Shown here in pieces: positions 34,609 through 42,589 of a stretch of 64,000 nt of DNA. Positions within the stretch are counted from its first letter, which is position 1; every line of letters begins with the position of its first letter. The notes below the pieces were generated by a model. The model did not search any database, had not been told where the DNA came from, and saw only the letters and a list, made by a program, of their open reading frames with translations. The stretch covers positions 6,980,328 to 7,044,327 of the forward strand of contig NC_017030.1 in the NCBI RefSeq assembly GCF_000255295.1. Reading direction: 5' to 3'. Origin of the DNA: Corallococcus coralloides DSM 2259 (GTDB lineage: Bacteria > Myxococcota > Myxococcia > Myxococcales > Myxococcaceae). A program made the translations under genes and the position numbers.

Positions 34609-35540
34609 CGACCCCAACGCGAAGGCGCGGGGGCTTCACCCTGCTGGAGACGATGGTGGCCATGGCCATCCTCAGCGTCGCGCTGATGGCCATCTTCGAC
34701 CTCAACTCCGGCGCGGTGGCGAACCACGTCTACACCAAGCGGCTCACCGTGGCGGCGCTCCTGTCCCGCTCGAAGATGACGGACCTGGAGCAGAAGCTCT
34801 ACGACGACGGCTTCGAACAGGACGACGACGAGCAGTCCGGCGACTTCTCCGACGAGGGCTGGCCCCAGTTCAAGTGGCGCGCCCGCATCATCGCGCCCAA
34901 GACGGACGGCGTGACGCCGGATCAGCTCATCGGCGCCATCTTCAACCTGCCCATGGGCGGCGGCGACTCCGGCGACCCGCTGGGCGGCCTGGCCAGCCTC
35001 TTCGGCGGCGGTGGCGGCGACGGCAAGGGCGGCACGCCTCCCGGTAGCACCACCTCCGCCAGCCCCCTGGGCGCGGGCGCCATGAGCATGGCGCAGCCCA
35101 TGTTCACGCAGATGGTGGACCAGCTCACCAAGTCCGTCCGCGAGGTGCACCTCACCGTGTACTGGAAGGAAGGCACCCAGGTGGAGAGCGTGGACGTGGT
35201 GACGCACGTCGTGTCCCTGGGGCCCGGCGGCGACCGCAACGGCGGCTTCACGCCCAACCCGGGCAGCACGGCGGGCGCGGAGAACCAGTGGGTGAACCCG
35301 CGCACCGGCCAGGTGGTGGACAACCCCATCCCCGGCCCCAACGGCCAGATGCTGGACCCGAACACGCGCGAGCCGCTGGTCAACCGGGCGGCCCAGCTGG
35401 ATCAGCTCAACAGGAACATGGGCGGCCAGCAGGGCGGCGGCAACGGCAACACCGGCATCAACCCGCGCGGGCCGGGCGGCATCTTCGGCGGAATGCGCGG
35501 CATGCCGGGCATGCCTCGCGGCGGAGGGACCATCCGATGA
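34605..35540 (+). CDS. gspI: T2SS minor pseudopilin GspI
   Basis: A 311-residue prepilin, much longer than the usual 120-130. The leader is cleaved at Gly10-Phe11 with Glu at mature position 5 (GFTLLE). The normal GspI body runs to about residue 125. It is then followed by Gly/Asp/Ser-rich and Pro/Asn/Gly-rich low-complexity segments (about 125-160 and 205-311) around a beta segment with EVHLTVYWKEG. GspI starts the minor-pseudopilin tip complex with GspJ and GspK. Its start overlaps gspH by 4 nt. Confidence 0.9.
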   Translation: MTTPTRRRGGFTLLETMVAMAILSVALMAIFDLNSGAVANHVYTKRLTVAALLSRSKMTDLEQKLYDDGFEQDDDEQSGDFSDEGWPQFKWRARIIAPKTDGVTPDQLIGAIFNLPMGGGDSGDPLGGLASLFGGGGGDGKGGTPPGSTTSASPLGAGAMSMAQPMFTQMVDQLTKSVREVHLTVYWKEGTQVESVDVVTHVVSLGPGGDRNGGFTPNPGSTAGAENQWVNPRTGQVVDNPIPGPNGQMLDPNTREPLVNRAAQLDQLNRNMGGQQGGGNGNTGINPRGPGGIFGGMRGMPGMPRGGGTIR

Positions 35541-36211
35541 AGCGGCGCATGCGTGGCTTCACCCTCATGGAGGTCATGGTGGCGGTGGGCATCACCGCCC
35601 TCATGGGCACGGTCGTCGCCCTGGCCTTCCAGACGGGCATCAACGCCAAGGAGGTCGTGGAGGGCGAGGCGGAGCGCTACCGCATGGTGCGCGTGTCGCT
35701 CAACCGCATGGCGCGCGAGGTGGGCTCCGCGTTCGTGAGCGACCGCTATGACTTGCGCCGCTTCCGCGACCAGAACGACCGGCCCACCAACTTCATTGGC
35801 GAGCGCGAGAAGCTGACCTTCACGACGTTCGCGCACCAGCGCCTGTACACGGACGTGAAGGAGTCCGACCAGGCGGTGGTGGAGTACTTCGTGGAGAACT
35901 CCTCCGAGCGCGGCGCCCGGCAGCGGCAGGACCTGAAGCGGCGGGTGAACCCCAACGTGGGGGACCGCATGGACCGGGGCGGCACCACGGACGTCCTCTT
36001 CGAGGGCGTCAAGGGCGTGGAGTTCGCCTACTGGGATTCCGACAAGAAGGAGTGGGACGACGAATGGGACACGCGGCGCACGGAGAAGAAGGACCTGCTC
36101 CCCACGCGCGTGCGCATCACCGTCATCGCCCTGGATGAGGCGGGCAAGGAGGCGCGCTACACCACGCAGGCGCGCATCGTGCTCAACACCACCCTGCCGA
36201 GGTTCAACTGA
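35537..36211 (+). CDS. gspJ: T2SS minor pseudopilin GspJ
   Basis: A 224-residue prepilin with a very short leader cleaved at Gly7-Phe8 and Glu at mature position 5 (GFTLMEV). The rest has the GspJ pattern: long helix to about residue 60, then a beta-rich body including VKGVEFAYWDSDKKEWDDEWD and a closing LPTRVRITVIALD. It overlaps gspI by 4 nt. It is part of the tip complex with GspI and GspK. Confidence 0.94.
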   Translation: MKRRMRGFTLMEVMVAVGITALMGTVVALAFQTGINAKEVVEGEAERYRMVRVSLNRMAREVGSAFVSDRYDLRRFRDQNDRPTNFIGEREKLTFTTFAHQRLYTDVKESDQAVVEYFVENSSERGARQRQDLKRRVNPNVGDRMDRGGTTDVLFEGVKGVEFAYWDSDKKEWDDEWDTRRTEKKDLLPTRVRITVIALDEAGKEARYTTQARIVLNTTLPRFN

Positions 36212-37647
36212 TGGCCTTCCCCTTCTTCCAGCAGGCGTCCCGCCGGCGCGGCAAGGCGCGGACGGCCGTTCCCCAGGCTCCGGCGCAACAGCGCTCGCCC
36301 GCGCAGCGCAAGCACCGGCGCTCGCGCGGCGTGGCGCTCATCATCGCGCTCGTGTCCATCACGCTGCTCACGGTGGTGGCCACGGAGTTCGCCTACAACA
36401 GCCGCGTGGACCTGCAGCTCGCCGCCAACCAGCGCGACGAAGTGCGCGCCTACTACATGGCCCGCTCCGGCCTGTCGCTGGGGCGGCTCCTGCTTCGCTT
36501 CCAGAAGCAGGTGGACCAGACGCCCATCCCCAACCCCGCGAGCATCCTGGGCGCGCTGGGCGGCCTTACGGGTGGCGGCAGCACCGGAGGCGCCGGCGCG
36601 AACGCCTTCCAGCCGCAGTCGCTCAACCTCCAGCTCTGGAAGCTGGCGCGGGTGGACTGCCACATGCTCAAGGGGCTGGTGAAGAGCGACGGCGCGCAAG
36701 GCGAGGACGGCCGCCCCGTGGAGACGGAGCCCGTGGCGGTGGACCCCAACTTCCAGATGGAGGGCGAGGACGGGGAGAGCGCGGGCGCGGCCACGCAGAT
36801 GGCGGCGCAGATGCAGCGCCGTTCTTTCGGCGGCTTCGAGGGCTGCTTCCTCGCGACCATCAGCGACGAGGAGGAGAAGCTCAACGTCATGCGCCTGAAC
36901 ACCGGCGGCGCGGAGTCCCAGGCCACCGCCGCGCGCATGCTGGACATGTTCGCGGACAAGCGCTTCGAGTTCCTCTGGCAGCAGGATGACGCCAACAAGA
37001 CGCGCTCCACGCCCAGGGACACCATCCTCGCGCTGAAGGACTGGTCGGACGAGGACACCACCCAGTCCACGCTCAACGAGAAGGACCCCACGAACCCCTT
37101 CGTCTCGGGCTTCGCGGACGAGGGTTCCCCGTACAGCCGCTACGAACCGCGCTATGACGTCAAGAACGCGCGCTTCGACAGCCTGGATGAGCTGTACCGC
37201 GTGCATGGCGTCAACGACCGCTTCATGGCGGCCTTTAGAGACCGGCTCACGGTGTACCCGGACATCAACTCCAAGCCGAACGTCAACACCGACGACCCCA
37301 TCATGCTGGGGCTGGCCATCATGTCCGCCGCGGACCCCAACCGGCCGGACCCGCGCCTGACGGACCCCGTGTTCCTCAACGAGCTCATCAGCCGCATCCG
37401 CGCCGCGCGCATGTTCAGCTTCTTCGGCATGTCGGTGTCGGACTTCGTGGGCGTCATCGAGCAGGCCGGCATCGCGGTCAATCCGCTCATCAAGGGCAAC
37501 GTCCAGCAGAACCGCTACCTGGGCGACAAGAGCAAGACTTTCACCATCAAGTCCGTGGGAGAGGCGGGCAGCGTCCAGAAGACGCTCACCGCCGTCATCC
37601 GCCTGGACGACGGGCTGGGCAAGCTCGTGTATTACAGAGAGGAATAG
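36211..37647 (+). CDS. gspK: T2SS minor pseudopilin GspK
   Basis: A 478-residue prepilin with a long basic leader cleaved after Gly40 (RSRGVALIIALV). As usual for GspK it has no Glu at mature position 5. A large alpha-helical insert domain follows; landmarks are ARSGLSLGRLLLR near 90 and KLNVMRLNTGG near 230. It caps the pseudopilus. The start overlaps the gspJ stop by one base. Confidence 0.95.
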   Translation: MAFPFFQQASRRRGKARTAVPQAPAQQRSPAQRKHRRSRGVALIIALVSITLLTVVATEFAYNSRVDLQLAANQRDEVRAYYMARSGLSLGRLLLRFQKQVDQTPIPNPASILGALGGLTGGGSTGGAGANAFQPQSLNLQLWKLARVDCHMLKGLVKSDGAQGEDGRPVETEPVAVDPNFQMEGEDGESAGAATQMAAQMQRRSFGGFEGCFLATISDEEEKLNVMRLNTGGAESQATAARMLDMFADKRFEFLWQQDDANKTRSTPRDTILALKDWSDEDTTQSTLNEKDPTNPFVSGFADEGSPYSRYEPRYDVKNARFDSLDELYRVHGVNDRFMAAFRDRLTVYPDINSKPNVNTDDPIMLGLAIMSAADPNRPDPRLTDPVFLNELISRIRAARMFSFFGMSVSDFVGVIEQAGIAVNPLIKGNVQQNRYLGDKSKTFTIKSVGEAGSVQKTLTAVIRLDDGLGKLVYYREE

Positions 37648-37648
37648 C

Positions 37649-39256
37649 ATGGCCCGCATTCTTGGCCTGGACCTGGGCAGCCACTCCGTGAAGGGGGTGG
37701 TCCTCACCTCCGGGACGAAAAGCAACTCCACCCAGGCCTACGCGGAGGTGCGCCGCGCGCAGGAAGGCGAGCGCGCGGACACGCTGCGCGCCGCGGTGGA
37801 GGAGCTGCTCGCGAAGATGCCGCAGGGGCACGTGGACCAGGTCGTCATCGCCCTGCCCGGCCCGTCCCTCACCACGCACGCGGTGAGCCTGCCCTTCTCC
37901 GACAGCAAGCGCGTGGAGGCGACGCTGCCCTTCGAGGTGGGCAGCCAGCTGCCGTTCGACATCTCGGAGGTCGTCTACGACTACCAGGTGGTCGGCCAGA
38001 AGGACACCGGCGGCAAGGAGAAGGCCGCGGACCTGCTGGTGGGCGTGGTGAAGAAGGAGGAGCTCCAGTCGCTGCTGGCGCTCCTGGGCGGCCTCCAGGT
38101 GGATCCGCGCGTCATCACCCACCCGGCGCTCGCGTACCAGAACCTCTTCACCCAGCTGCCCGGGCTCTTCGAGGGCATGAGTGAAGGCGGCCCCGTGGCG
38201 GTGGTGGACATCGGCCACGAGCGCACGGCGGTGGCCATTGGCCAGCCGGGCAAGGGCGTGGAGTTCGCGCGCACCTTCGCGGGCGGCGGGCGCGACCTGA
38301 CGCGCGCCCTGGCCTCGGAGTTCCAGACGACGCTGCCGGAGGCCCACGCGTGGAAGGAAGCGCACGGCGCCATGGCCAGCGCCGCGCAGGGACCGGACGC
38401 CGAGCGTGCCGCGAACGCCTTCATCCGCGGCCTGCAGCCGGTGCTGCGCGAGCTGCGCCCGTCCTTCAAGGCCTTCGCCGCGCGCACCCGCCTGCAGGTC
38501 TCCGCGGTGGTGCTGTGCGGCGGCACCGCGCGGATGCCGGGCCTGGCCGAGCAGCTGTCCAAGGACCTGAACCTGCCGGTGCGCGTGCTGGCGCTCCCGG
38601 TGGACGCGACGGAGAAGATTGGCCCCCGGGAGACGCCGTCCGCGGCGCAGGCGTACGCGCTGGCCATGCGCGGCAACGCGGCCGGGGCGAAGGCGCCGCG
38701 CTTCAACCTGCGCCGGGGTGAGTTCGCCTTCAAGGGCGGCTACGACTACGTGAAGGACCGGCTGGGCCTCTTGGCGTCCTTCGCGGTGACGCTGCTGCTC
38801 CTGCTCATCGCCTTCGGCGTCGTGCGCAACACGGTGCTGGCGCGGCGCGAGGCGGAGGTGGACGCGGTGCTCTGCAAGACGACCCAGCGCATCCTGGGCA
38901 CCTGCGAGACGAACTACGACCGCGCGCTGAACATGCTCAAGGGCGTGGAGAGCCCCGCCGCGGCGCTGCCCGCGATGTCCGCGGTGAACCTGCTGGCGGA
39001 AGTCACGCAGCGCGTCCCGCCGGAGGTGCCGGTGAAGTTCGACCGCATCCAGGTGGACCTGGACCGCATCATGCTCCAGGGAGAGACGGACAGCTCCAAG
39101 CAGATCGACACGCTCTCCGCCGCCTTGAAGGGCCACCGCTGCTTCAAGGACGTGAAGGAGGGCAAGGTGGAGAAGACACGCGACGGGCAGAAGGTGACCT
39201 TCCGCCTGGACGTGCAGGTGCAGTGCCCCGGCGAGACGCCGGCGGGAGAGACCTGA
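37649..39256 (+). CDS. gspL: T2SS protein GspL (PilM-like actin fold)
   Basis: A 535-residue protein. The cytoplasmic part (1-365) has an actin/PilM-like fold: ILGLDLGSHSVKGVVL at the start, PFEVGSQLPFDI near 95 and VDIGHERTAVAIGQ near 188. One membrane helix (about 372-392) and a small periplasmic domain follow. GspL binds GspE inside and GspM outside. It retains more PilM character than the enterobacterial protein. It starts 1 bp after gspK. Confidence 0.93.
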   Translation: MARILGLDLGSHSVKGVVLTSGTKSNSTQAYAEVRRAQEGERADTLRAAVEELLAKMPQGHVDQVVIALPGPSLTTHAVSLPFSDSKRVEATLPFEVGSQLPFDISEVVYDYQVVGQKDTGGKEKAADLLVGVVKKEELQSLLALLGGLQVDPRVITHPALAYQNLFTQLPGLFEGMSEGGPVAVVDIGHERTAVAIGQPGKGVEFARTFAGGGRDLTRALASEFQTTLPEAHAWKEAHGAMASAAQGPDAERAANAFIRGLQPVLRELRPSFKAFAARTRLQVSAVVLCGGTARMPGLAEQLSKDLNLPVRVLALPVDATEKIGPRETPSAAQAYALAMRGNAAGAKAPRFNLRRGEFAFKGGYDYVKDRLGLLASFAVTLLLLLIAFGVVRNTVLARREAEVDAVLCKTTQRILGTCETNYDRALNMLKGVESPAAALPAMSAVNLLAEVTQRVPPEVPVKFDRIQVDLDRIMLQGETDSSKQIDTLSAALKGHRCFKDVKEGKVEKTRDGQKVTFRLDVQVQCPGETPAGET

Positions 39257-39257
39257 C

Positions 39258-39815
39258 ATGGGAAAGCTTCGAGAACTCTTCGCGCCCCTCCAGACCTGGT
39301 TCGAGCGGCTCTCCGACCGCGAGCGCAAGCTCGTGGCGCTGGCCGGCTCCGCGGTGCTGGTGTTCGTGCTCTTCGTCACCCTCTTCAGCTTCGCCAACAG
39401 CGCGCAGGGCTACCGCCGGCGCACGCAGGACAAGCTGGCGAAGCTGCAGGAGGTGCAGGCGCTGGCGACGAGCTACGGCCAGGCGCAGGCGGACCGTCAG
39501 AACGTGGAGCAGCAGCTCACCCAGAGCAACGTGCGGCTCATCACGTACATTGAAGACAAGGCCACCGCCGCGGGCCTCACCGTCCCCAACATGACGCCCA
39601 AGGGCGACGTGGGCGTGGGGGACGGGAAGATCATCGAAAGCTCCGTGGAGCTGACCTTCACGGACGTGGACCTGCGCAAGCTGACGGACTTCCTGCGCAC
39701 GGTGGAGACGGGCCCGGGCATCGTGAAGGTGAAGTACCTGCGCGTGGAGCCCCGGCCCGCCACGGACACCCTGACGGCGTGGACGACCGTCGCGACCTAC
39801 CGGATGAAGCAATAG
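39258..39815 (+). CDS. gspM: T2SS protein GspM
   Basis: A 185-residue bitopic protein. A short cytoplasmic start (SDRERKLVALAG) and one membrane helix (about 24-46) lead to a periplasmic coiled coil (50-95) and a small ferredoxin-like domain (about 105-185). Length and layout match GspM, the partner of GspL. It starts 1 bp after gspL. Confidence 0.92.
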   Translation: MGKLRELFAPLQTWFERLSDRERKLVALAGSAVLVFVLFVTLFSFANSAQGYRRRTQDKLAKLQEVQALATSYGQAQADRQNVEQQLTQSNVRLITYIEDKATAAGLTVPNMTPKGDVGVGDGKIIESSVELTFTDVDLRKLTDFLRTVETGPGIVKVKYLRVEPRPATDTLTAWTTVATYRMKQ

Positions 39816-39818
39816 CCC

Positions 39819-40799
39819 ATGGCCACTGAATCCAAGACCGCCCGCTGGAAGCTCGTCCTGGGCTACACCGCCTTCGCGGTGGTGACATTCATCCTCTGCC
39901 TGCTCATCACCTTCCCGTACGACGCGGTCCGCTCGCGGCTGGTGACGGAGGCCGCGGCCCACGGGCTGGCGGTGCGCATGGACAGCCTGCGTCCCGGCCT
40001 GTCCGGCGTCACCGCCACCAACGTGCGGCTGAGCAAGCCGCCCACGCCGCTGGGCGCGGAGTCCGTCGCGGCGCTCGCCCGGGGTGAGTCCGGCGGGCTG
40101 GGTCCGGACGAGCTGGGCGATGCGCTCATCTTCGACAGCGTGGCCCTGCGCCCGTCCCTCTTCCCGCCCGGCGTGGTGGTGAAGATGAAGGGCATGGGCG
40201 GCACGGTGAACATCCACGTGGGCGGCCTGAGCGGCACGTCGCTGAACGTGGACGTGGACGGCGTGCAGGCCGGCGGCGGCAACCTGCCGAAGTACACGGG
40301 CGTGGACATGGAGGGCACCCTCAACGCGAAGCTCGCGCTCACGGCGCCGGGGACCATGATTCGCGGCCAGCCGGTGGACTGGTCCCAGGCGTCCGGCACG
40401 GTCGCGCTGGACACCCAGGGGCTCACCATCAAGGGCGGCAAGGCGGCCATCCCCATGGGCGGCGGCCCTGCCATGCCCATGGAGCTGCCGCGCATCGAGC
40501 TGGGAGAGCTGAAGGGCGACCTCCAGTTCGACAAGGGCATGGGCACGGTGCGGGATTTGAACCTCAAGAGCGAGGACCTGGAGGGCTCCGGCACCGGCAC
40601 GCTGAAGCTGGGCCGCCGGCTGGAGTACAGCGAGCTGGGGCTCGACGTGCGGCTGAAGTTCGAGCAGGCCTTCCAGCAGCGGCTGGGCCCCCTGGCGCTC
40701 GCGGTGAACATGCTGCCGCAGGACCGGGACAACCCGGGTTGGCGCGGCGGCCGGCTCACCGGCATGGTGAGCAGCCCCCGCTTCGGGCCCAAGCGGTAG
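39819..40799 (+). CDS. gspN: T2SS protein GspN
   Basis: A 326-residue protein with one N-terminal membrane helix (about 12-30) and a periplasmic beta-rich body with AsmA-like character (GLAVRMDSLRPGLSGVTATNVRL, DLQFDKGMGTVRDLNLKSEDLEGSGTG). This fits the GspN family of delta-proteobacterial T2SS operons. Its role is accessory. It starts 3 bp after gspM and is last in the operon before a 139-bp gap. Confidence 0.9.
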   Translation: MATESKTARWKLVLGYTAFAVVTFILCLLITFPYDAVRSRLVTEAAAHGLAVRMDSLRPGLSGVTATNVRLSKPPTPLGAESVAALARGESGGLGPDELGDALIFDSVALRPSLFPPGVVVKMKGMGGTVNIHVGGLSGTSLNVDVDGVQAGGGNLPKYTGVDMEGTLNAKLALTAPGTMIRGQPVDWSQASGTVALDTQGLTIKGGKAAIPMGGGPAMPMELPRIELGELKGDLQFDKGMGTVRDLNLKSEDLEGSGTGTLKLGRRLEYSELGLDVRLKFEQAFQQRLGPLALAVNMLPQDRDNPGWRGGRLTGMVSSPRFGPKR

Positions 40800-40823
40800 G
40801 CCCCAAGCGGTTGGATGGCGGGC

Positions 40824-40841
40824 AGGGTCGGTTCCGGCCCT
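40824..40841 (+). terminator. Hairpin after gspN, possible terminator
   Basis: AGGGTCGG (40824-40831) and CCGGCCCT (40834-40841) can pair with one G-U pair just after the end of the T2SS operon. There is no T-tract, so Rho-dependent or partial termination is likelier. An almost exact 14-bp tandem duplication (40787-40800 and 40801-40814) spans the gspN stop next to it. Confidence 0.3.
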
Positions 40842-40938
40842 CCCCCACCCCGCCCGGCCCCGGGTTGATGCCCGCGCACGCGCCGTGTAAAGCGCTGCGC
40901 GCGGCCCTGGGGTGTCCGGGCATGGGAGAGAGTTCGTA

Positions 40939-42570
40939 ATGCCGGAGCTGGTGTTCTTCCGTCGAGGCGAGGAAGTGCTGCGGGTGGCGGTGGACCGGGC
41001 GCGGGTGGTGCTCGGCCGGGGCGACTCCAGCGATGTGGCCATTCCGGATCCGGAGGTGAGCCGCCAGCAGGTGGCCCTCCTGTGGGACGGCCAGAAGTGC
41101 CGCGTGGAGGACCTCTCCGGCAAGGGCACGAAGGTCGCGGGCGCGGTGGTGGAGCGCGCGGACCTGCCGGACGGCGCGGACCTCGAACTGGGCCAGTGGC
41201 GCGCGGTGTTCCGCCAGCACGGCGCCAGCGACGACGCGGACGCGGCCACGGAGGCGGGCAGCGCCACCGCGGTGCAGGGCCGCGACTCGCAGCGCTGGCA
41301 GGCCGCGCAGCTGCGCGTGAAGCAGGGCGGCACGGAGGCCGTGCACCGGCTCACCGGCGACAGCTTCACGGTGGGCAAGGACGTGGGCAACGACCTGGTG
41401 CTCCAGGACCGGTTCATCTCCGGCCGGCACCTCAAGGTGACTCGCCGGGACGGCGTCTTCCACGTCGTGGACCTGCGCTCCACCAACGGCACCTGGCTGG
41501 GGCCGGTGCGCCTGTTCGAGGCGGAGGTGACGCTGCCCACCACGCTGCGCGTGGGCGAGGCGGAGCTCATCCTGGAGACCGTGCCCGCGGCCAAGAAGGA
41601 GGCACAGGCCTTCCACGGCATCCTCGGGAGCGACCCGTCCGTGCGGCAGCTCACGGACCTCATCCAGCGCGTGGCGCCGTCCACCGCGGCCGTCACCATC
41701 CTGGGCGAGTCCGGCACGGGCAAGGAGCTGGTGGCGAACGCGCTGCACGCGTGCTCGCCGCGCGCGAACCGGCCGCTCATCCCGGTCAACTGCGCCGCCA
41801 TCTCCAAGGAGCTGATTGAGAGCGAGCTGTTCGGCCACGAGAAGGGCGCGTTCACCGGCTCCGTGGGCGCGCGCAAGGGCGCCTTTGAAGAGGCGGACGG
41901 CGGCACGCTGTTCCTGGACGAGATTGGCGAGCTGCCCCTGGACCTCCAGGCGAAGCTGCTGCGCGCGCTGGAGAGCGGCGAAATCAAGCGCGTGGGCGCC
42001 AGCCGCCCGCTGCACGTGGACGTGCGCGTGGTGGCGGCCACCAACCGCGACCTGCTGGCGGCGGCGCGCGAAGGCCGCTTCCGCGAGGACCTCTACTACC
42101 GCCTGTGCGTCGTGCCCCTGCACCTGCCGCCCCTGCGCAACCGCCGAGGGGACGTGGTGGCGCTGTCGGAGCACTTCGTGCGCGCGTTCGCCCCTCGCGG
42201 CCAGACGGTGCGCTTCACGCCGGCCGCGCTGGACCGGCTCCAGCAGCACGCGTGGCCGGGCAACATCCGCGAGCTGCGCAACGTGGTGCACCGCGCGCTG
42301 CTCTTGCGCAAGGGCCCGTCCATCGACGCGAGCGACCTGTCCTTCGACCAGGAGGTCAACCGCGAGACGGGCATCACCGTGCCGGAGCTGCCGCCGGGCA
42401 TGACGCTGGAGCAGATGCTGGAGAAGCTGGAGCGGCAGATCATCGAAACCGCGCTGCGCCGCTTCAACAACAACCGCGAGCGCGTGGCGCGGGAGCTGGG
42501 CCTCGCGCGCTCCACCCTCTTCAAGCGCCTGAAGGACTGGGGCCTGACGAAGCAGGACGAGCAGGAGTGA
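40939..42570 (+). CDS. Double-FHA sigma-54 activator
   Basis: A 543-residue enhancer-binding protein with two N-terminal FHA domains in place of a receiver. FHA1 (about 22-90) has Gly26-Arg27 but SRQQ instead of SRxH at 41-44, so phosphothreonine binding may be weakened. FHA2 (about 140-215) has Ser161, Arg163-His164 and Asn183, and looks functional. The AAA+ domain has Walker A GESGTGK and the sigma-54 loop GAFTGS (303-308). A Fis-type helix-turn-helix ends the protein (RVARELGLARSTLFKRL). FHA activators are a myxobacterial speciality tied to Ser/Thr kinases. It lies just after the T2SS operon, a natural candidate regulator of it. Confidence 0.93.
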   Translation: MPELVFFRRGEEVLRVAVDRARVVLGRGDSSDVAIPDPEVSRQQVALLWDGQKCRVEDLSGKGTKVAGAVVERADLPDGADLELGQWRAVFRQHGASDDADAATEAGSATAVQGRDSQRWQAAQLRVKQGGTEAVHRLTGDSFTVGKDVGNDLVLQDRFISGRHLKVTRRDGVFHVVDLRSTNGTWLGPVRLFEAEVTLPTTLRVGEAELILETVPAAKKEAQAFHGILGSDPSVRQLTDLIQRVAPSTAAVTILGESGTGKELVANALHACSPRANRPLIPVNCAAISKELIESELFGHEKGAFTGSVGARKGAFEEADGGTLFLDEIGELPLDLQAKLLRALESGEIKRVGASRPLHVDVRVVAATNRDLLAAAREGRFREDLYYRLCVVPLHLPPLRNRRGDVVALSEHFVRAFAPRGQTVRFTPAALDRLQQHAWPGNIRELRNVVHRALLLRKGPSIDASDLSFDQEVNRETGITVPELPPGMTLEQMLEKLERQIIETALRRFNNNRERVARELGLARSTLFKRLKDWGLTKQDEQE

Positions 42571-42589
42571 TGTCGAAGGCGCTTCCGCC

